Assembly: GCA_030754885.1 (NCBI GenBank)
Contig: JASLZL010000036.1
Coordinates: 1 to 49,041 of the forward strand
Direction of reading: 5' to 3'
DNA length: 49,041 bases
Source: Rhodospirillales bacterium
GTDB lineage: Bacteria > Pseudomonadota > Alphaproteobacteria > Rhodospirillales > JASLLZ01
The notes under the pieces were generated by a model that was not told the origin of the DNA, made no database searches, and saw nothing but the letters and a program-made list of their open reading frames with translations. The translations under genes were made by a program, and so were the position numbers. Position 1 is the stretch's first letter; each line of letters begins with the position of its first letter. Positions 16,659-25,088 of this stretch are shown here, piece by piece.

Positions 16659-18449
16659 TCAGTAGACCCGGGCTTTGGGTTCGATATAGTCAATTTTGTC
16701 GGTCAGCGTGTAAGCGTGAACCGGACGGTAATCCAGTGTCACCTTGTTCTTATCGTCGACCCAGGCCAGCGAATGTTTCATCCAGTTCTCGTCATCGCGG
16801 TCGGGAAAGTCCTCGCGGGCATGGGCACCACGGCTTTCCTTGCGCGCCTCGGCGGCATAAAGGGTGGGCAACGAGCTGGCCAATAGGTTGTCCAACTCGA
16901 GGGTCTCCACTAGGTCGCTATTCCAGATCAGTGAGTGGTCGCTGACGTGGATGTCGGCCATGCTATCGGCGACGCGTGAGATCTCCTTGCAGCCCTGCTC
17001 AAGCACCTCCTGGGTGCGGAAGACGGCGGCGTTGTCCTGCATGGTGCGCTGCATGTCGGACCGGATTTCGGCCGTTTTTAGTGAGCCCGAGGCATGGCGC
17101 AGCCCATCGAAACGCTCCAGCGCCGCGTCCGCATAACCTGTTGGCGAGGGCTTGTGGGAGGCGCCCGGCGTGAACAACTCGGCGGTGCGCAGCGCCGCGG
17201 CGCGGCCGAAGACCACAATGTCGAGGAGCGAATTGGCGCCCAGCCGGTTGGCCCCGTGCACCGAGACGCAGGCCGCCTCACCGATCGCCATCAGGCCGGG
17301 ACAGACGGCGTCCGGATCGTCGTCGGTCGGGCGCAGGACCTCGCCCATATAGTTGGTGGGGATGCCGCCCATGTTGTAGTGCACGGTAGGCAGCACCGGG
17401 ATCGGTTCCTTGGTGGCGTCGACGCCGGCGAAGATCCGCGCCGTCTCGGTTATTCCGGGCAGCTGCTGGTGCAGGAGCTCGGCGCCAAGGTGTTCAAGAT
17501 GCAGGTTGATGTGGTCGTTCTTCGGCCCGACGCCACGGCCCTCGCGGATTTCCACCGTGATGGCGCGGCTGACCACATCGCGCGACGCCAAGTCCTTGGC
17601 GGTCGGCGCGTAGCGCTCCATGAACCGCTCGCCCTCAGAGTTGGAAAGGTATCCGCCCTCGCCGCGCGATCCCTCGGTGATCAGGCAGCCGGCCCCGTAG
17701 ATGCCGGTCGGGTGGAACTGCACGAACTCCATATCCTGGAGCGGCAGTCCGGCGCGCGCCACCATGCCGTTGCCGTCACCGGTGCAGGTGTGGGCCGAAG
17801 TGCACGAGAAATAGCTGCGCCCCCAACCGCCGGTGGCAAGCACGGTAGTCTGAGCACGGAAGCAGTGGATCGAGCCGTCGTCCAAGTTCCAGGCGATGAC
17901 CCCACGGCAGGTGCCGTCCGGGTCCATGATCAGGTCGAGGGCGATGTACTCAACGAAAAACTCGGCGTTATGCTTCAGACACTGCTGATAAAGAGTATGC
18001 AAGATCGCATGCCCGGTGCGGTCGGCGGCGGCGCAGGTGCGTTGCACGGGCGCCTCGCCAAAGTTGCTCATGTGACCGCCAAAGGGGCGCTGATAAATCT
18101 TGCCGTCGGCGCGCCGTGAAAAAGGAACGCCGTAATGCTCAAGTTCATAAATGGCGGGCTTGGCGTTGGAGCACATGTATTCGATGGCGTCCTGGTCGCC
18201 CAGCCAGTCAGACCCCTTGACCGTGTCGTACATGTGCCAGCGCCAGTTGTCCTCTTCCATGTTACCAAGCGACGCCGCGACGCCTCCCTGGGCAGCCACA
18301 GTGTGGCTGCGGGTGGGAAACACCTTGGTGATGCAAGCCGTCTTGAAGCCCGACGCCCCCATGCCGAGCGTCGCCCTAAGACCGGCTCCACCGGCGCCGA
18401 CGACGACCACGTCATAGGTGTGCTCGGTAATCTCGTAAGATGGCGCCAT
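16659..18449 (-). CDS. sdhA: Succinate dehydrogenase flavoprotein subunit
   Basis: A 596-residue flavoprotein that oxidises succinate to fumarate in the TCA cycle. The dinucleotide-binding motif [13 protein letters not shown] lies at residues 14-26, and the covalent-FAD histidine is in [10 protein letters not shown] near residue 46. The active-site segments [20 protein letters not shown] and the C-terminal [20 protein letters not shown] are present. The ATG at 18449 is used because the longer frame to 18602 runs into sdhD. It is spaced only four bases from sdhD. Confidence 0.97.
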   Translation of the reverse strand: MAPSYEITEHTYDVVVVGAGGAGLRATLGMGASGFKTACITKVFPTRSHTVAAQGGVAASLGNMEEDNWRWHMYDTVKGSDWLGDQDAIEYMCSNAKPAIYELEHYGVPFSRRADGKIYQRPFGGHMSNFGEAPVQRTCAAADRTGHAILHTLYQQCLKHNAEFFVEYIALDLIMDPDGTCRGVIAWNLDDGSIHCFRAQTTVLATGGWGRSYFSCTSAHTCTGDGNGMVARAGLPLQDMEFVQFHPTGIYGAGCLITEGSRGEGGYLSNSEGERFMERYAPTAKDLASRDVVSRAITVEIREGRGVGPKNDHINLHLEHLGAELLHQQLPGITETARIFAGVDATKEPIPVLPTVHYNMGGIPTNYMGEVLRPTDDDPDAVCPGLMAIGEAACVSVHGANRLGANSLLDIVVFGRAAALRTAELFTPGASHKPSPTGYADAALERFDGLRHASGSLKTAEIRSDMQRTMQDNAAVFRTQEVLEQGCKEISRVADSMADIHVSDHSLIWNSDLVETLELDNLLASSLPTLYAAEARKESRGAHAREDFPDRDDENWMKHSLAWVDDKNKVTLDYRPVHAYTLTDKIDYIEPKARVY

Positions 18450-18453
18450 TCCC

Positions 18454-18834
18454 TTAGCCCCCCAAACCGATCTTGAGTACGGAGACGATCGCGAATACGC
18501 CCAGGAAAATGCAGCAGAACTTGACCGCGATGAGACCGCCGACATTGGCCGGCTTGTAATGAACATAGTCCTCAATAACCGTGCCAAGGGCGAGCGAGGC
18601 ATGCCAGAAAAAAGCGATTATCAGCAGGATCATCAGAGTCATGTTGCCGGGCACCGACATCCACGTCTTAAGGGTGGCGTAATCGGCGGCGACACCGCTA
18701 AGAACGGCGGCGACGAACCACAGGCTAAGTGGCACCAGGGCCAGTGCCGTCAGTCTCTCGGTAAACCAGTGGTCCGTACCCTCTTTGGCCGAACCAAGGC
18801 CGCGCACGCGACCCAGCGGACTTCGCATCGTCAT
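18454..18834 (-). CDS. sdhD: Succinate dehydrogenase membrane anchor subunit
   Basis: A 126-residue inner-membrane protein with three hydrophobic segments: [40 protein letters not shown] and [20 protein letters not shown]. The W-H-A motif in the second helix provides the haem b or quinone-site histidine, and [15 protein letters not shown] is the typical alphaproteobacterial SdhD start. With SdhC it anchors SdhAB and binds ubiquinone. It is located between sdhC (10-bp gap) and sdhA. Confidence 0.93.
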   Translation of the reverse strand: MTMRSPLGRVRGLGSAKEGTDHWFTERLTALALVPLSLWFVAAVLSGVAADYATLKTWMSVPGNMTLMILLIIAFFWHASLALGTVIEDYVHYKPANVGGLIAVKFCCIFLGVFAIVSVLKIGLGG

Positions 18835-18844
18835 CGCGGGAATC

Positions 18845-19228
18845 CTATCCTGACAGTCCGATGATCCAAGTGAGCGCGGTCAGAACGACCGTGCCAACGA
18901 TAATCGCCACACTGCTGGCGGTGGTCGTTTCCATTTCATAACCCCACCCGATATCCCAAAACAGATGGCGAATGCCGTTGCAGAGGTGGAAATAGAGCGC
19001 GATGGTGAACCCCAACAACAGCAACATTCCGATCCACGACGTCAGCAATGCCTGTGCCGTGGCATAGGCATCCGGGCCGTAGGCGGCAGCGGCCAGCCAG
19101 TAGGTAAAGACCAGCAGCCCCACCGCCAGACCAGAGCCGGTAATGCGTTGCAGGATCGACACGGCCATCGTGATCCTGAATTTGTAAACTTGTAGATGAG
19201 GAGAGAGCGGCCGATTGCCAGGGATCAT
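18845..19228 (-). CDS. sdhC: Succinate dehydrogenase cytochrome b556 subunit
   Basis: A 127-residue membrane protein with the family N-terminus RPLSPHLQVYKFRITMAVSI, in which S-P-H-L-x-x-Y is diagnostic, then I-L-Q-R-I-T-G-S-G. The haem-ligating histidine is in LYFHLCNGIRHLFWDIG. Three membrane segments are visible. It is the first gene of the operon; the gap of 680 bp upstream to the next gene on that strand means its promoter must lie in 19229-19320 or nearby. Confidence 0.95.
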   Translation of the reverse strand: MIPGNRPLSPHLQVYKFRITMAVSILQRITGSGLAVGLLVFTYWLAAAAYGPDAYATAQALLTSWIGMLLLLGFTIALYFHLCNGIRHLFWDIGWGYEMETTTASSVAIIVGTVVLTALTWIIGLSG

Positions 19229-19282
19229 GGCTAGAGCCTCTTGCGACGGAAGAATCGGGGCGCAAATCGGATGGACGTGGAT

Positions 19283-19311
19283 CGTTTAAACGCTTGCCCG
19301 GCTGAAGTCAA
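19283..19311 (-). promoter_or_regulatory. Candidate sdhCDAB promoter
   Basis: On the minus strand TTGACT (19311-19306) is followed 17 bases later by TAAACG (19288-19283), giving a start about 50 bp upstream of sdhC. The -35 is good, the -10 only half matches the sigma-70 consensus. Confidence 0.3.
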
Positions 19312-19739
19312 TTGCGCCACGCCCGGATCGCCCTAAATATTAGGACCGCAAGTCCGCCATCCCGATCGAATTTAGGGCAAGACATTGATTTTCTTGGAAA
19401 TTCTAATCAGGCTGTGCACAGTTATGTGGATATACTGTGGGCTCTTTGTATAAAATTCGTAATTTTATACACAGAAAACCTCATGAATTAGAATTTTCTA
19501 TATTGAACGATGAACAAAATTTACTCATCATTCTTCGCGCGCTTGAAAGCGCCCTTGTAACGATTTCTTGCTTTGCGCCAATAAACCCCAGGGTTTTGAG
19601 GAACGAGCGAGGAATCGTTGCCCTGAAGCGGAGACGACGCTTTTTTAACGTCGGCGATGCCGAGGGGGCAACCGGAGAGGTCTCGCGGGGTTTCGACCCC
19701 GAACGGCGTAAGCGGTTGTCGGCAAAGTCACCTTGCTAG
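19312..19739. other. Non-coding region between sdhC and the structured element
   Basis: The left part (about 19380-19560) is AT-rich against a GC-rich background and holds a nested set of inverted repeats and DnaA-box-like nonamers, listed separately. The right part (19560-19740) is GC-rich again and includes a small hairpin AAGCG/CGCTT followed by TTTT near 19635. A 100-codon plus-strand frame (19437-19739) crosses both; its basic, low-complexity C-terminus and lack of a ribosome binding site argue against a gene. Confidence 0.5.
19398..19496. repeat. AT-rich cluster of inverted repeats with DnaA-box-like motifs
   Basis: Outer arms AAATTCTAA (19398-19406) and TTAGAATTT (19488-19496) form a perfect 9-bp pair. 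Inside are the palindrome CTGTGCACAG (19412-19421), the pair CACAGT/ACTGTG (19418-19423 and 19435-19440 region), and a 10-bp stem GTATAAAATT (19448-19457) with AATTTTATAC (19461-19470). TTATACACA (19465-19473) fits the DnaA-box consensus TTATNCACA exactly, and TGTGGATAT (19425-19433) differs from it by one base on the other strand. It may be a regulator-binding region or a DnaA-binding locus. Confidence 0.5.
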
Positions 19740-19907
19740 GGGGCGGTTCTCTGCCCAGGGTACGCCCGTTCGATAGGGTGGCGCGATGCGAGGGGTCGAT
19801 TTTGAGCGCGTGGAGCCTGGCCGGCTCCCGGAGGCGTCAGGAGTGCCGCTTCGGTGGCGCGATCCGCGGGGATCCCAGACCCCGCGAACCTGACGCCTCC
19901 TTTTTTT
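19740..19907 (+). ncRNA. Candidate structured small RNA ending in a strong terminator
   Basis: In order on the plus strand: a GGGCG/CGCCC pairing (19741-19745 with 19763-19767), a hairpin GGAGCC-TGGCC-GGCTCC (19812-19828), then a 12-bp closing stem (19830-19841 with 19889-19900) that encloses two further hairpins, a GCCGC-TTCG-GTGGC stem (about 19845-19858) and CGCGGGG/CCCCGCG (about 19865-19886), and finally TTTTTTT. No protein-coding gene lies upstream on this strand for kilobases, so the terminator must serve a non-coding transcript. It does not match 6S, SRP, tmRNA or RNase P signatures that I know. Confidence 0.35.
19830..19907 (+). terminator. Rho-independent terminator with branched stem
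   Basis: GGAGGCGTCAGG (19830-19841) is perfectly complementary to CCTGACGCCTCC (19889-19900), immediately followed by seven T residues. The 47-base interior folds into two smaller hairpins, giving a three-way junction rather than a simple loop. The T-run is on the plus strand, so it does not terminate the minus-strand decarboxylase operon that ends at 19909. Confidence 0.6.
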
Positions 19908-19908
19908 G

Positions 19909-20505
19909 TTAGGCGGACGCATCCACCCCCAAGGCACGGCGCAGGCGGTCTTTGAGGAACGCCCCATCCTTTGGCGGCATGACCAGGGGCAGGGTCTCCA
20001 GGGCCACCTTGGCGACGGCAAAGACCGGTCCGGGGGCGGAGCGGACGGCAGTTATAAGGGGTGTTAACGCCGCCTCATCCGCCGCTTCGAACACGGCGGA
20101 AAAACCGGCACCGCGGGCTATCCCGGCAAGGTCGGCCAGGCCTGCCGTCGGTGTCGGCTGTCCACCGGTCTCGCCAAAGCTTTCGTTATCCAACACCAGA
20201 ACGGCCAGGTTCTCCGGAGCCTGGTCGGCGATGGTGGCAAGCCCGCCCAGCCCCATCAGCATCTCGCCGTCGCCCGTGATCACGACGACGCGGCGCGTTG
20301 GCTGCGCCAAGGCCAGGCCGAGGCCAATCATGGCTGCGCATCCCATGCCTGCCCAAAGCGGAAAGTTCAGCGGCTCGTCTCCCGCCTCGGCCACGTCCCA
20401 GGTCGCCGAGCCAAGGCCGCTGACCACCACCATTTCATCCCGCTCCGCCAGCAGGCGGGTGACAAGGGCGCGGCGCCTCAGCACCTTTTCCTTCTTGTTG
20501 CTCAT
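19909..20505 (-). CDS. ThDP-dependent decarboxylase, C-terminal (beta) subunit, ComE/phosphonopyruvate decarboxylase type
   Basis: A 198-residue protein forming the thiamine-diphosphate-binding half of a split 2-oxoacid decarboxylase. The cofactor motif is G-D-G at residues 78-80, with D-N at 106-107, followed by the T-G-G-Q-P-T signature (113-118) that is typical of sulfopyruvate and phosphonopyruvate decarboxylases. The ATG at 20505 overlaps the stop of the alpha-like gene by four bases; the longer frame to 20694 would read through that gene. Its partner is the next gene upstream. The substrate is unknown: neither phosphoenolpyruvate mutase nor sulfolactate genes are nearby, but a CoA-ester lyase gene is. 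Confidence 0.82.
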   Translation of the reverse strand: MSNKKEKVLRRRALVTRLLAERDEMVVVSGLGSATWDVAEAGDEPLNFPLWAGMGCAAMIGLGLALAQPTRRVVVITGDGEMLMGLGGLATIADQAPENLAVLVLDNESFGETGGQPTPTAGLADLAGIARGAGFSAVFEAADEAALTPLITAVRSAPGPVFAVAKVALETLPLVMPPKDGAFLKDRLRRALGVDASA

Positions 20506-21026
20506 TTGGCGAATCTCTTGGATCCGATAAGGCGCTGGGACAGCAACACCGCCACCGCGCGTTGACCATTGAAGGCAAGGCCGGCGGCGGCCTCGACGGT
20601 GGGCACCACGTCGGCGGCTGCCTCGGCCCTGAGGACAACTGCATGGATCGCTTTCAGCACCGGCTCGACGGCCAATCCCATGGGCATCTGCCACGGGTTG
20701 AACTCACCCCACTCACCGCGCATGGCAACCAGCATAAGAAGCGGCACACGGCACGATTCCACCATCGCCAGCGCATTGATGCAGTTGCCGATGCCGCTCG
20801 ACTGCATCAGCAACACCCCTTTCTCGCCACCCAGCCAGGCGCCGGTCAGAAGGCCCACGCCCTCTTCTTCCGAGGTCAGGGTGACTACCTTCTTTTCGGA
20901 GTCGGCCACGCATAATTCAATGAGCCGCTTGTGCCCGGCATCGGGCACGTGCGCCACTTGGCGCAATTGAAGACGTCCAAGGAGGTCATAGATCCGGTCC
21001 GGCCAATCGTTCTCTTGGCGCGTCAT
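20502..21026 (-). CDS. ThDP-dependent decarboxylase, N-terminal (alpha) subunit, ComD-like
   Basis: A 174-residue protein equal to the pyrimidine-binding half of a ThDP enzyme. S-E-E-E-G-V-G-L-L-T-G-A at residues 52-63 contains the glutamate that activates the cofactor aminopyrimidine, followed by GVLLMQSSGIGNCINALAMV, which fits the M-Q-N-S-G-L-G-N segment of phosphonopyruvate and sulfopyruvate decarboxylases. It overlaps both neighbours by four bases (21023-21026 and 20502-20505), indicating tight translational coupling and equal stoichiometry of the two subunits. The segment MRGEWGEFNPWQMPMGLAVE probably lines the substrate pocket. Confidence 0.82.
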   Translation of the reverse strand: MTRQENDWPDRIYDLLGRLQLRQVAHVPDAGHKRLIELCVADSEKKVVTLTSEEEGVGLLTGAWLGGEKGVLLMQSSGIGNCINALAMVESCRVPLLMLVAMRGEWGEFNPWQMPMGLAVEPVLKAIHAVVLRAEAAADVVPTVEAAAGLAFNGQRAVAVLLSQRLIGSKRFAK

Positions 21027-21904
21027 GGCCCATCTTCCTCCTCGCGGATCGTCTCGGCCATGGCCACCAGGCGTTTGGCCTCGGCGACATGCAAGACCTC
21101 AATCAACCTGCCGTCCACCACCACCACGCCCCGGCCCTCACGAGCAGCCGCGCCATGGGCGGCGATGATGCGACGCGACCACTCTAGTTCGTCGGACGTC
21201 GGTGCAAAAATCCGGTTGGCCGCATCGATCTGCTTGGGATGGATCAAGGTCTTGCCGTCGAAACCCATCTCGCGGCCCCGCCGGCAGGCTTCTTCCAATC
21301 CGTCGCCGTCTTCAAGGTTCATGTGGACGCCGTCCAGGATAGCGATGCCGGCGGCCCGCGCCGCCAACATGCAAAGGCCAAGCGCGGTGACCACAGGAAG
21401 GCGGTCGCCGGTGTGGGCCGCGTGCAGGTCCTTAGCCAAGTCTTCCAAGCCAAGGGCGAAGCCGCCGACACGCGGACTCGCTCCGGCGATCTCCTCCGCA
21501 TGCAAGACGCCTCGAGGTGTTTCCATCATGCACCACAGTGTCATGGCGGCCGGTGCGCCGGCGCCATCCATGATGGCCGCGACCTCGCGTATCGTGTCAG
21601 CCACGTCGACTTTGGGCAGCACGATGGCATCGGCGCCGGAAGACGACGCGGCGACAATGTCGTCTCGGCCCCAGGCGGTGCCCAGGGCGTTAACCCGAAT
21701 CAGAATCTCGCGTCCGCCGTAGCCGCCACCGGCAGCGGCCCGGCACACACTGTCGCGGGCCTCTTCCTTGGCGTCGGGGGATACCGAGTCTTCCAGATCC
21801 AAGATCAGCCCGTCGGCGGCCAGGCTCCTACCCTTCTCCAACGCCCGGGCGTTGGATCCGGGCATGTAGAGGACGCTGCGGCGAGGCCGCGCCATCGGCG
21901 CCAT
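21023..21904 (-). CDS. CitE-like CoA-ester lyase (HpcH/HpaI aldolase family)
   Basis: A 293-residue TIM-barrel lyase of the citrate lyase beta / malyl-CoA lyase family. It shows RRSVLYMPGSNARALEKGRS (8-27), the metal-site segment LILDLEDSVSPDAK (33-46), the catalytic arginine region ILIRVNALGT, MMETPRGVLHAEEI with its metal-binding Glu, and MGFDGKTLIHPKQID. Members cleave malyl-, methylmalyl-, citramalyl-CoA or hydrolyse malyl-CoA. It is the first gene of the operon and overlaps the alpha decarboxylase gene by four bases, so the two activities may act in one short pathway on a C4-C5 acid. The specific substrate is not readable. Confidence 0.88.
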   Translation of the reverse strand: MAPMARPRRSVLYMPGSNARALEKGRSLAADGLILDLEDSVSPDAKEEARDSVCRAAAGGGYGGREILIRVNALGTAWGRDDIVAASSSGADAIVLPKVDVADTIREVAAIMDGAGAPAAMTLWCMMETPRGVLHAEEIAGASPRVGGFALGLEDLAKDLHAAHTGDRLPVVTALGLCMLAARAAGIAILDGVHMNLEDGDGLEEACRRGREMGFDGKTLIHPKQIDAANRIFAPTSDELEWSRRIIAAHGAAAREGRGVVVVDGRLIEVLHVAEAKRLVAMAETIREEEDGP

Positions 21905-22176
21905 GGCCGTGCTCCGTGACTGCCAAACTCAAGCTCGCCGGACCCTACAATCCGAGCACCGTCCGTGGCAAGCTTACGGTCGCGTCTTAGAGCCTTTCCT
22001 TCCGGTCCTCGGACGCTTACGGTCACATCGGCAACGGGACGGCGACATTCCCCGTCAGGCACCAATGCATCGGCGACACCGGGGGAATGCGGCTGGTGGC
22101 GGCGCCACAGGGTTCCCTTCGAAGGTAAGGATCGACGCAAGGGCTAACCCGATACCGCTTCGGAGCCGGATGGCGG

Positions 22177-23211
22177 CTAAGCTGCCTTCTTTTTCAGGTG
22201 GGATTTGACCAGCTGCTCGGCGATCTGCACGGTGTTCAACGCTGCCCCCTTGCGCAGATTGTCGGCCACCACCCATAGGGCCAGCCCGTTCTCAACCGTC
22301 GGGTCCTTGCGGATACGGCTAACGAAGACAGCGTCCTCGCCGGCGCACTCGGCGGGGGTGACGTATCCTTCGTCAGCCCGGTGATCGACGACCGTCACGC
22401 CGGGCATCGCCTTCAAGGCAGCACGCGCCTTGGCAACGGATACAGGTCGGTCGAACTCCAAGTGGACTGCCTCGCCGTGGCCGATGAAGGTGGGCACGCG
22501 CACACAGGTGGCGACGATTTTGATGTCGGGGTCCAGGATTTTCTTGGTCTCCACCACCATCTTCCATTCCTCGCGGGTCGAGCCGTCGTCCATGAAGGTG
22601 TCGACGTGGGGAATGACGTTGAAGGCGATCTGCTTGGTAAAGGCCTTTTGATGCATTGTGGCCGGCTCGTTGACGTAGATGCCCCGGGTCTGGGCGAATA
22701 ACTCGTCCATGGGCTCCTTGCCGGCGCCCGAGGTCGACTGGTAGGTCGCGACGACGACGCGCCGAATCACAGCCAGATCGTGGAGCGGCTTGAGCGCCAT
22801 CACCAACTGAATGGTCGAACAGTTGGGATTGGCGATGATGTTGCGTTTTGAATACCGCGCGATAGCGTCGGGATTAATTTCGGGAACGACCAGGGGGACG
22901 TCCGGTTCCATGCGAAAGTGCGAGGTGTTGTCGATGACAACGGCGCCGGCGGCGGCGGCGCGCGGGCTGTGCTCGGCTGAAACCCGCCCGCCTGGCGACG
23001 ACAGCACGATATCGGTGCCGGTGAAGTCAAAATCGCTCAGGTTCTGGACTTGCAGCGTCTGGTCTTCGCCGAACGACACTTCGCGCCCGACCGAGCGCTC
23101 GGAAGCCAGCGCCACCACCTCGTCAACGGGAAAGGCGCGCTCGTCCAGGATCGATAGCATTTCTCGGCCCACGTTACCGGTGGCGCCGACGACGGCGATC
23201 TTATACCCCAT
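22177..23211 (-). CDS. asd: Aspartate-semialdehyde dehydrogenase
   Basis: Makes L-aspartate semialdehyde from aspartyl phosphate with NADPH, the branch point for lysine, threonine, methionine and diaminopimelate. The 344-residue protein starts MGYKIAVVGATGNVGREMLS, with the nucleotide-binding G-A-T-G-N-V-G motif at 10-16. The catalytic cysteine is in N-P-N-C-S-T-I-Q near residue 130, and the substrate-binding histidine is in RVPTFIGHGEAVHLEF. The ATG at 23211 is used; a frame open to 23259 adds an unrelated leader. It is the last gene of the leuC-leuD-leuB-asd run, about 95 bp after leuB. Confidence 0.97.
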   Translation of the reverse strand: MGYKIAVVGATGNVGREMLSILDERAFPVDEVVALASERSVGREVSFGEDQTLQVQNLSDFDFTGTDIVLSSPGGRVSAEHSPRAAAAGAVVIDNTSHFRMEPDVPLVVPEINPDAIARYSKRNIIANPNCSTIQLVMALKPLHDLAVIRRVVVATYQSTSGAGKEPMDELFAQTRGIYVNEPATMHQKAFTKQIAFNVIPHVDTFMDDGSTREEWKMVVETKKILDPDIKIVATCVRVPTFIGHGEAVHLEFDRPVSVAKARAALKAMPGVTVVDHRADEGYVTPAECAGEDAVFVSRIRKDPTVENGLALWVVADNLRKGAALNTVQIAEQLVKSHLKKKAA

Positions 23212-23306
23212 TTCCCGTATCCCCCGTTCCGGCCCCAGATGGTCCGGACATTCGTTCAATTATGCCCGTTCCCGGCTCTTCTCAAGAGCCTCGGGGCCGC
23301 CCTCAG

Positions 23307-24425
23307 CTAGGCCGCGTGTTCATACTTGTCGAGCGCGCGGATGATCGATTCCCCCATCACCGAGGTCGAGACCTTGGCCTTGCCGGGCTGCATGATGTCG
23401 GCGGTGCGCAGGCCGCCGTCGAGAACGTCCTCGGTCGCCCGTTCGATGAGTTCGGCCTCGCCCGCCATGTTTAAGGAATAGCGCAGCGCCATGGCGAAGC
23501 TTAGGAGAGCCGCCAACGGGTTGGCCATCCCCTTACCCGCAATGTCGGGGGCGCTGCCGTGGACCGGTTCGTAAACGGCGGCGCGTCGACCCGCATCGTC
23601 GGGCGCCCCCAGGCAGGCCGACGGCAACATGCCCAAGGACCCGGTGAGCATGGATGCCTCGTCCGACAGGATATCGCCGAAAAGATTGGTGGTGACGATA
23701 ACGTCGAAGTGGGCCGGGTTGCGGATTAACTGCATGGCACAGTTATCGACGTACATGTGGCTGAGTTCGACGTCGGGAAACTCTGCGTCGCGCACCTTCT
23801 GCACCTCTTCGCGCCACAAGATACTGCTTTCCAGAACGTTTGCCTTGTCGACAGAGCAGACCCGCCCCTTGCGGCGACGCGCCAGATCGAAGCCAACCCG
23901 TGCCAGACGCTGGATCTCGGCCGTCGTGTAGACCTCGGTATTGACGCCGCGCCGCGTTCCGTCGGCCAGCACCTCGACACCCCTGGGGTCGCCGAAGTAA
24001 ATGCCGCCGGTAAGTTCGCGCACGATCATGATATCGAGACCGGTGACCACCTCGGCGCGCAACGCAGACGCTTCGACAAGGGCATCGAATACCATCGCCG
24101 GACGCAGATTGGCGAACAGAGCCAGGTCCTTGCGCAACCGCAGCAGCCCGCTCTCGGGTCTCTTATCGAAGGGCACGGTGTCCCATTGGGGACCACCCAC
24201 GGCACCCAAAAGCACGGCGTCGGCGGCCTTGGCCTTGGCCAAGGTATCGTCGGTCAGCGGATCGCCATAGGCATCAAAGGCGGCGCCGCCGATCATGTCC
24301 TCTTCGACCTCGAATTTGATGGAACGGCGCAGTTCCAGCCAGTCCATGACGCGCCGCACCTCGCCCATCACCTCGGGCCCGATGCCGTCGCCGGCTAAGA
24401 TGAGCATTCTCTTGGTCTCGGGCAT
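23307..24425 (-). CDS. leuB: 3-isopropylmalate dehydrogenase
   Basis: Oxidatively decarboxylates 3-isopropylmalate in leucine synthesis, using NAD. The 372-residue protein begins [20 protein letters not shown], and contains [25 protein letters not shown], the metal-binding [17 protein letters not shown]-like segment, and the cofactor segment [19 protein letters not shown]. The ATG at 24425 follows the leuD stop by 38 bp. The open frame extends upstream to 24746, but that part is inside leuD and is not real. Confidence 0.97.
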   Translation of the reverse strand: MPETKRMLILAGDGIGPEVMGEVRRVMDWLELRRSIKFEVEEDMIGGAAFDAYGDPLTDDTLAKAKAADAVLLGAVGGPQWDTVPFDKRPESGLLRLRKDLALFANLRPAMVFDALVEASALRAEVVTGLDIMIVRELTGGIYFGDPRGVEVLADGTRRGVNTEVYTTAEIQRLARVGFDLARRRKGRVCSVDKANVLESSILWREEVQKVRDAEFPDVELSHMYVDNCAMQLIRNPAHFDVIVTTNLFGDILSDEASMLTGSLGMLPSACLGAPDDAGRRAAVYEPVHGSAPDIAGKGMANPLAALLSFAMALRYSLNMAGEAELIERATEDVLDGGLRTADIMQPGKAKVSTSVMGESIIRALDKYEHAA

Positions 24426-24463
24426 GTGTCTATCCCTTGCGTCGGCGCCGGTCGGTCGGTCGA

Positions 24464-25075
24464 TCAGGCGTAGAGCCATGATTGAGAAGCATTCTGGGCT
24501 GCTTCGAAAGCGTCGATGCGATCGGCCTTTTCCATTGTAAGGCCGATGTCGTCGAGCCCGTTGAGCAGGCAATGCTTTCGGAAGGCCTCGGCACCGAACG
24601 GAATGGTGCCACCGTCGGGATCGGTGATCTCTTGGTTCTCCAGATCCACCGTCATGGTGGCGTTGGCGCCCCGCTCGGCAGCCTTCATCAGCCTCTCGAC
24701 GACATCCGGCGCCAGTTTGATGGGCAAGATGCCGTTCTTGAAGCAATTGTTATAAAAGATGTCGCCAAAGCCGGGCGCGATGACGCAGCGGACACCGAAG
24801 TCGAGGAGGGCCCAAGGGGCGTGTTCGCGCGACGAGCCACAACCGAAATTGTCGCCAGCAACAAGCATCCGGGCCTCGCGGTAGGCCGGTTTGTTGAGAA
24901 CGAAGTCGGGCTTCTCGGAGCCGTCTTCGTTGTAGCGCAGATCGTTAAACAGATGCTTGCCCAGCCCACTGCGCTTGATGGTCTTGAGAAAGCGCGCCGG
25001 AATGATGCGGTCAGTGTCGACATTGTCCATCGACAACGGCGCGGCAACGCCGGTCAATATCGTAAATTTTTCCAT
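24464..25075 (-). CDS. leuD: 3-isopropylmalate dehydratase small subunit
   Basis: The 203-residue swivel domain of isopropylmalate isomerase, which pairs with LeuC. Diagnostic segments are [20 protein letters not shown] (18-37), [20 protein letters not shown] with the conserved G-C-G-S-S-R-E-H, and [10 protein letters not shown]. The ATG at 25075 is preceded by GGAGGAAAGCC, a strong ribosome binding site. It lies 13 bp after leuC. Confidence 0.97.
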   Translation of the reverse strand: MEKFTILTGVAAPLSMDNVDTDRIIPARFLKTIKRSGLGKHLFNDLRYNEDGSEKPDFVLNKPAYREARMLVAGDNFGCGSSREHAPWALLDFGVRCVIAPGFGDIFYNNCFKNGILPIKLAPDVVERLMKAAERGANATMTVDLENQEITDPDGGTIPFGAEAFRKHCLLNGLDDIGLTMEKADRIDAFEAAQNASQSWLYA

Positions 25076-25088
25076 GGCTTTCCTCCTC

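Noticed and set aside
19437-19739. Plus-strand 100-codon ORF in the sdhC/decarboxylase gap
   Set aside because: No ribosome binding site; basic C-terminus; it crosses palindromes and an AT-to-GC composition shift. It remains possible but is not supported.
19740-19907. 6S RNA, SRP RNA, tmRNA or RNase P identity for the structured element
   Set aside because: None of the signature sequences I know for these RNAs is present, and the local branched terminator does not fit a 6S-type rod.
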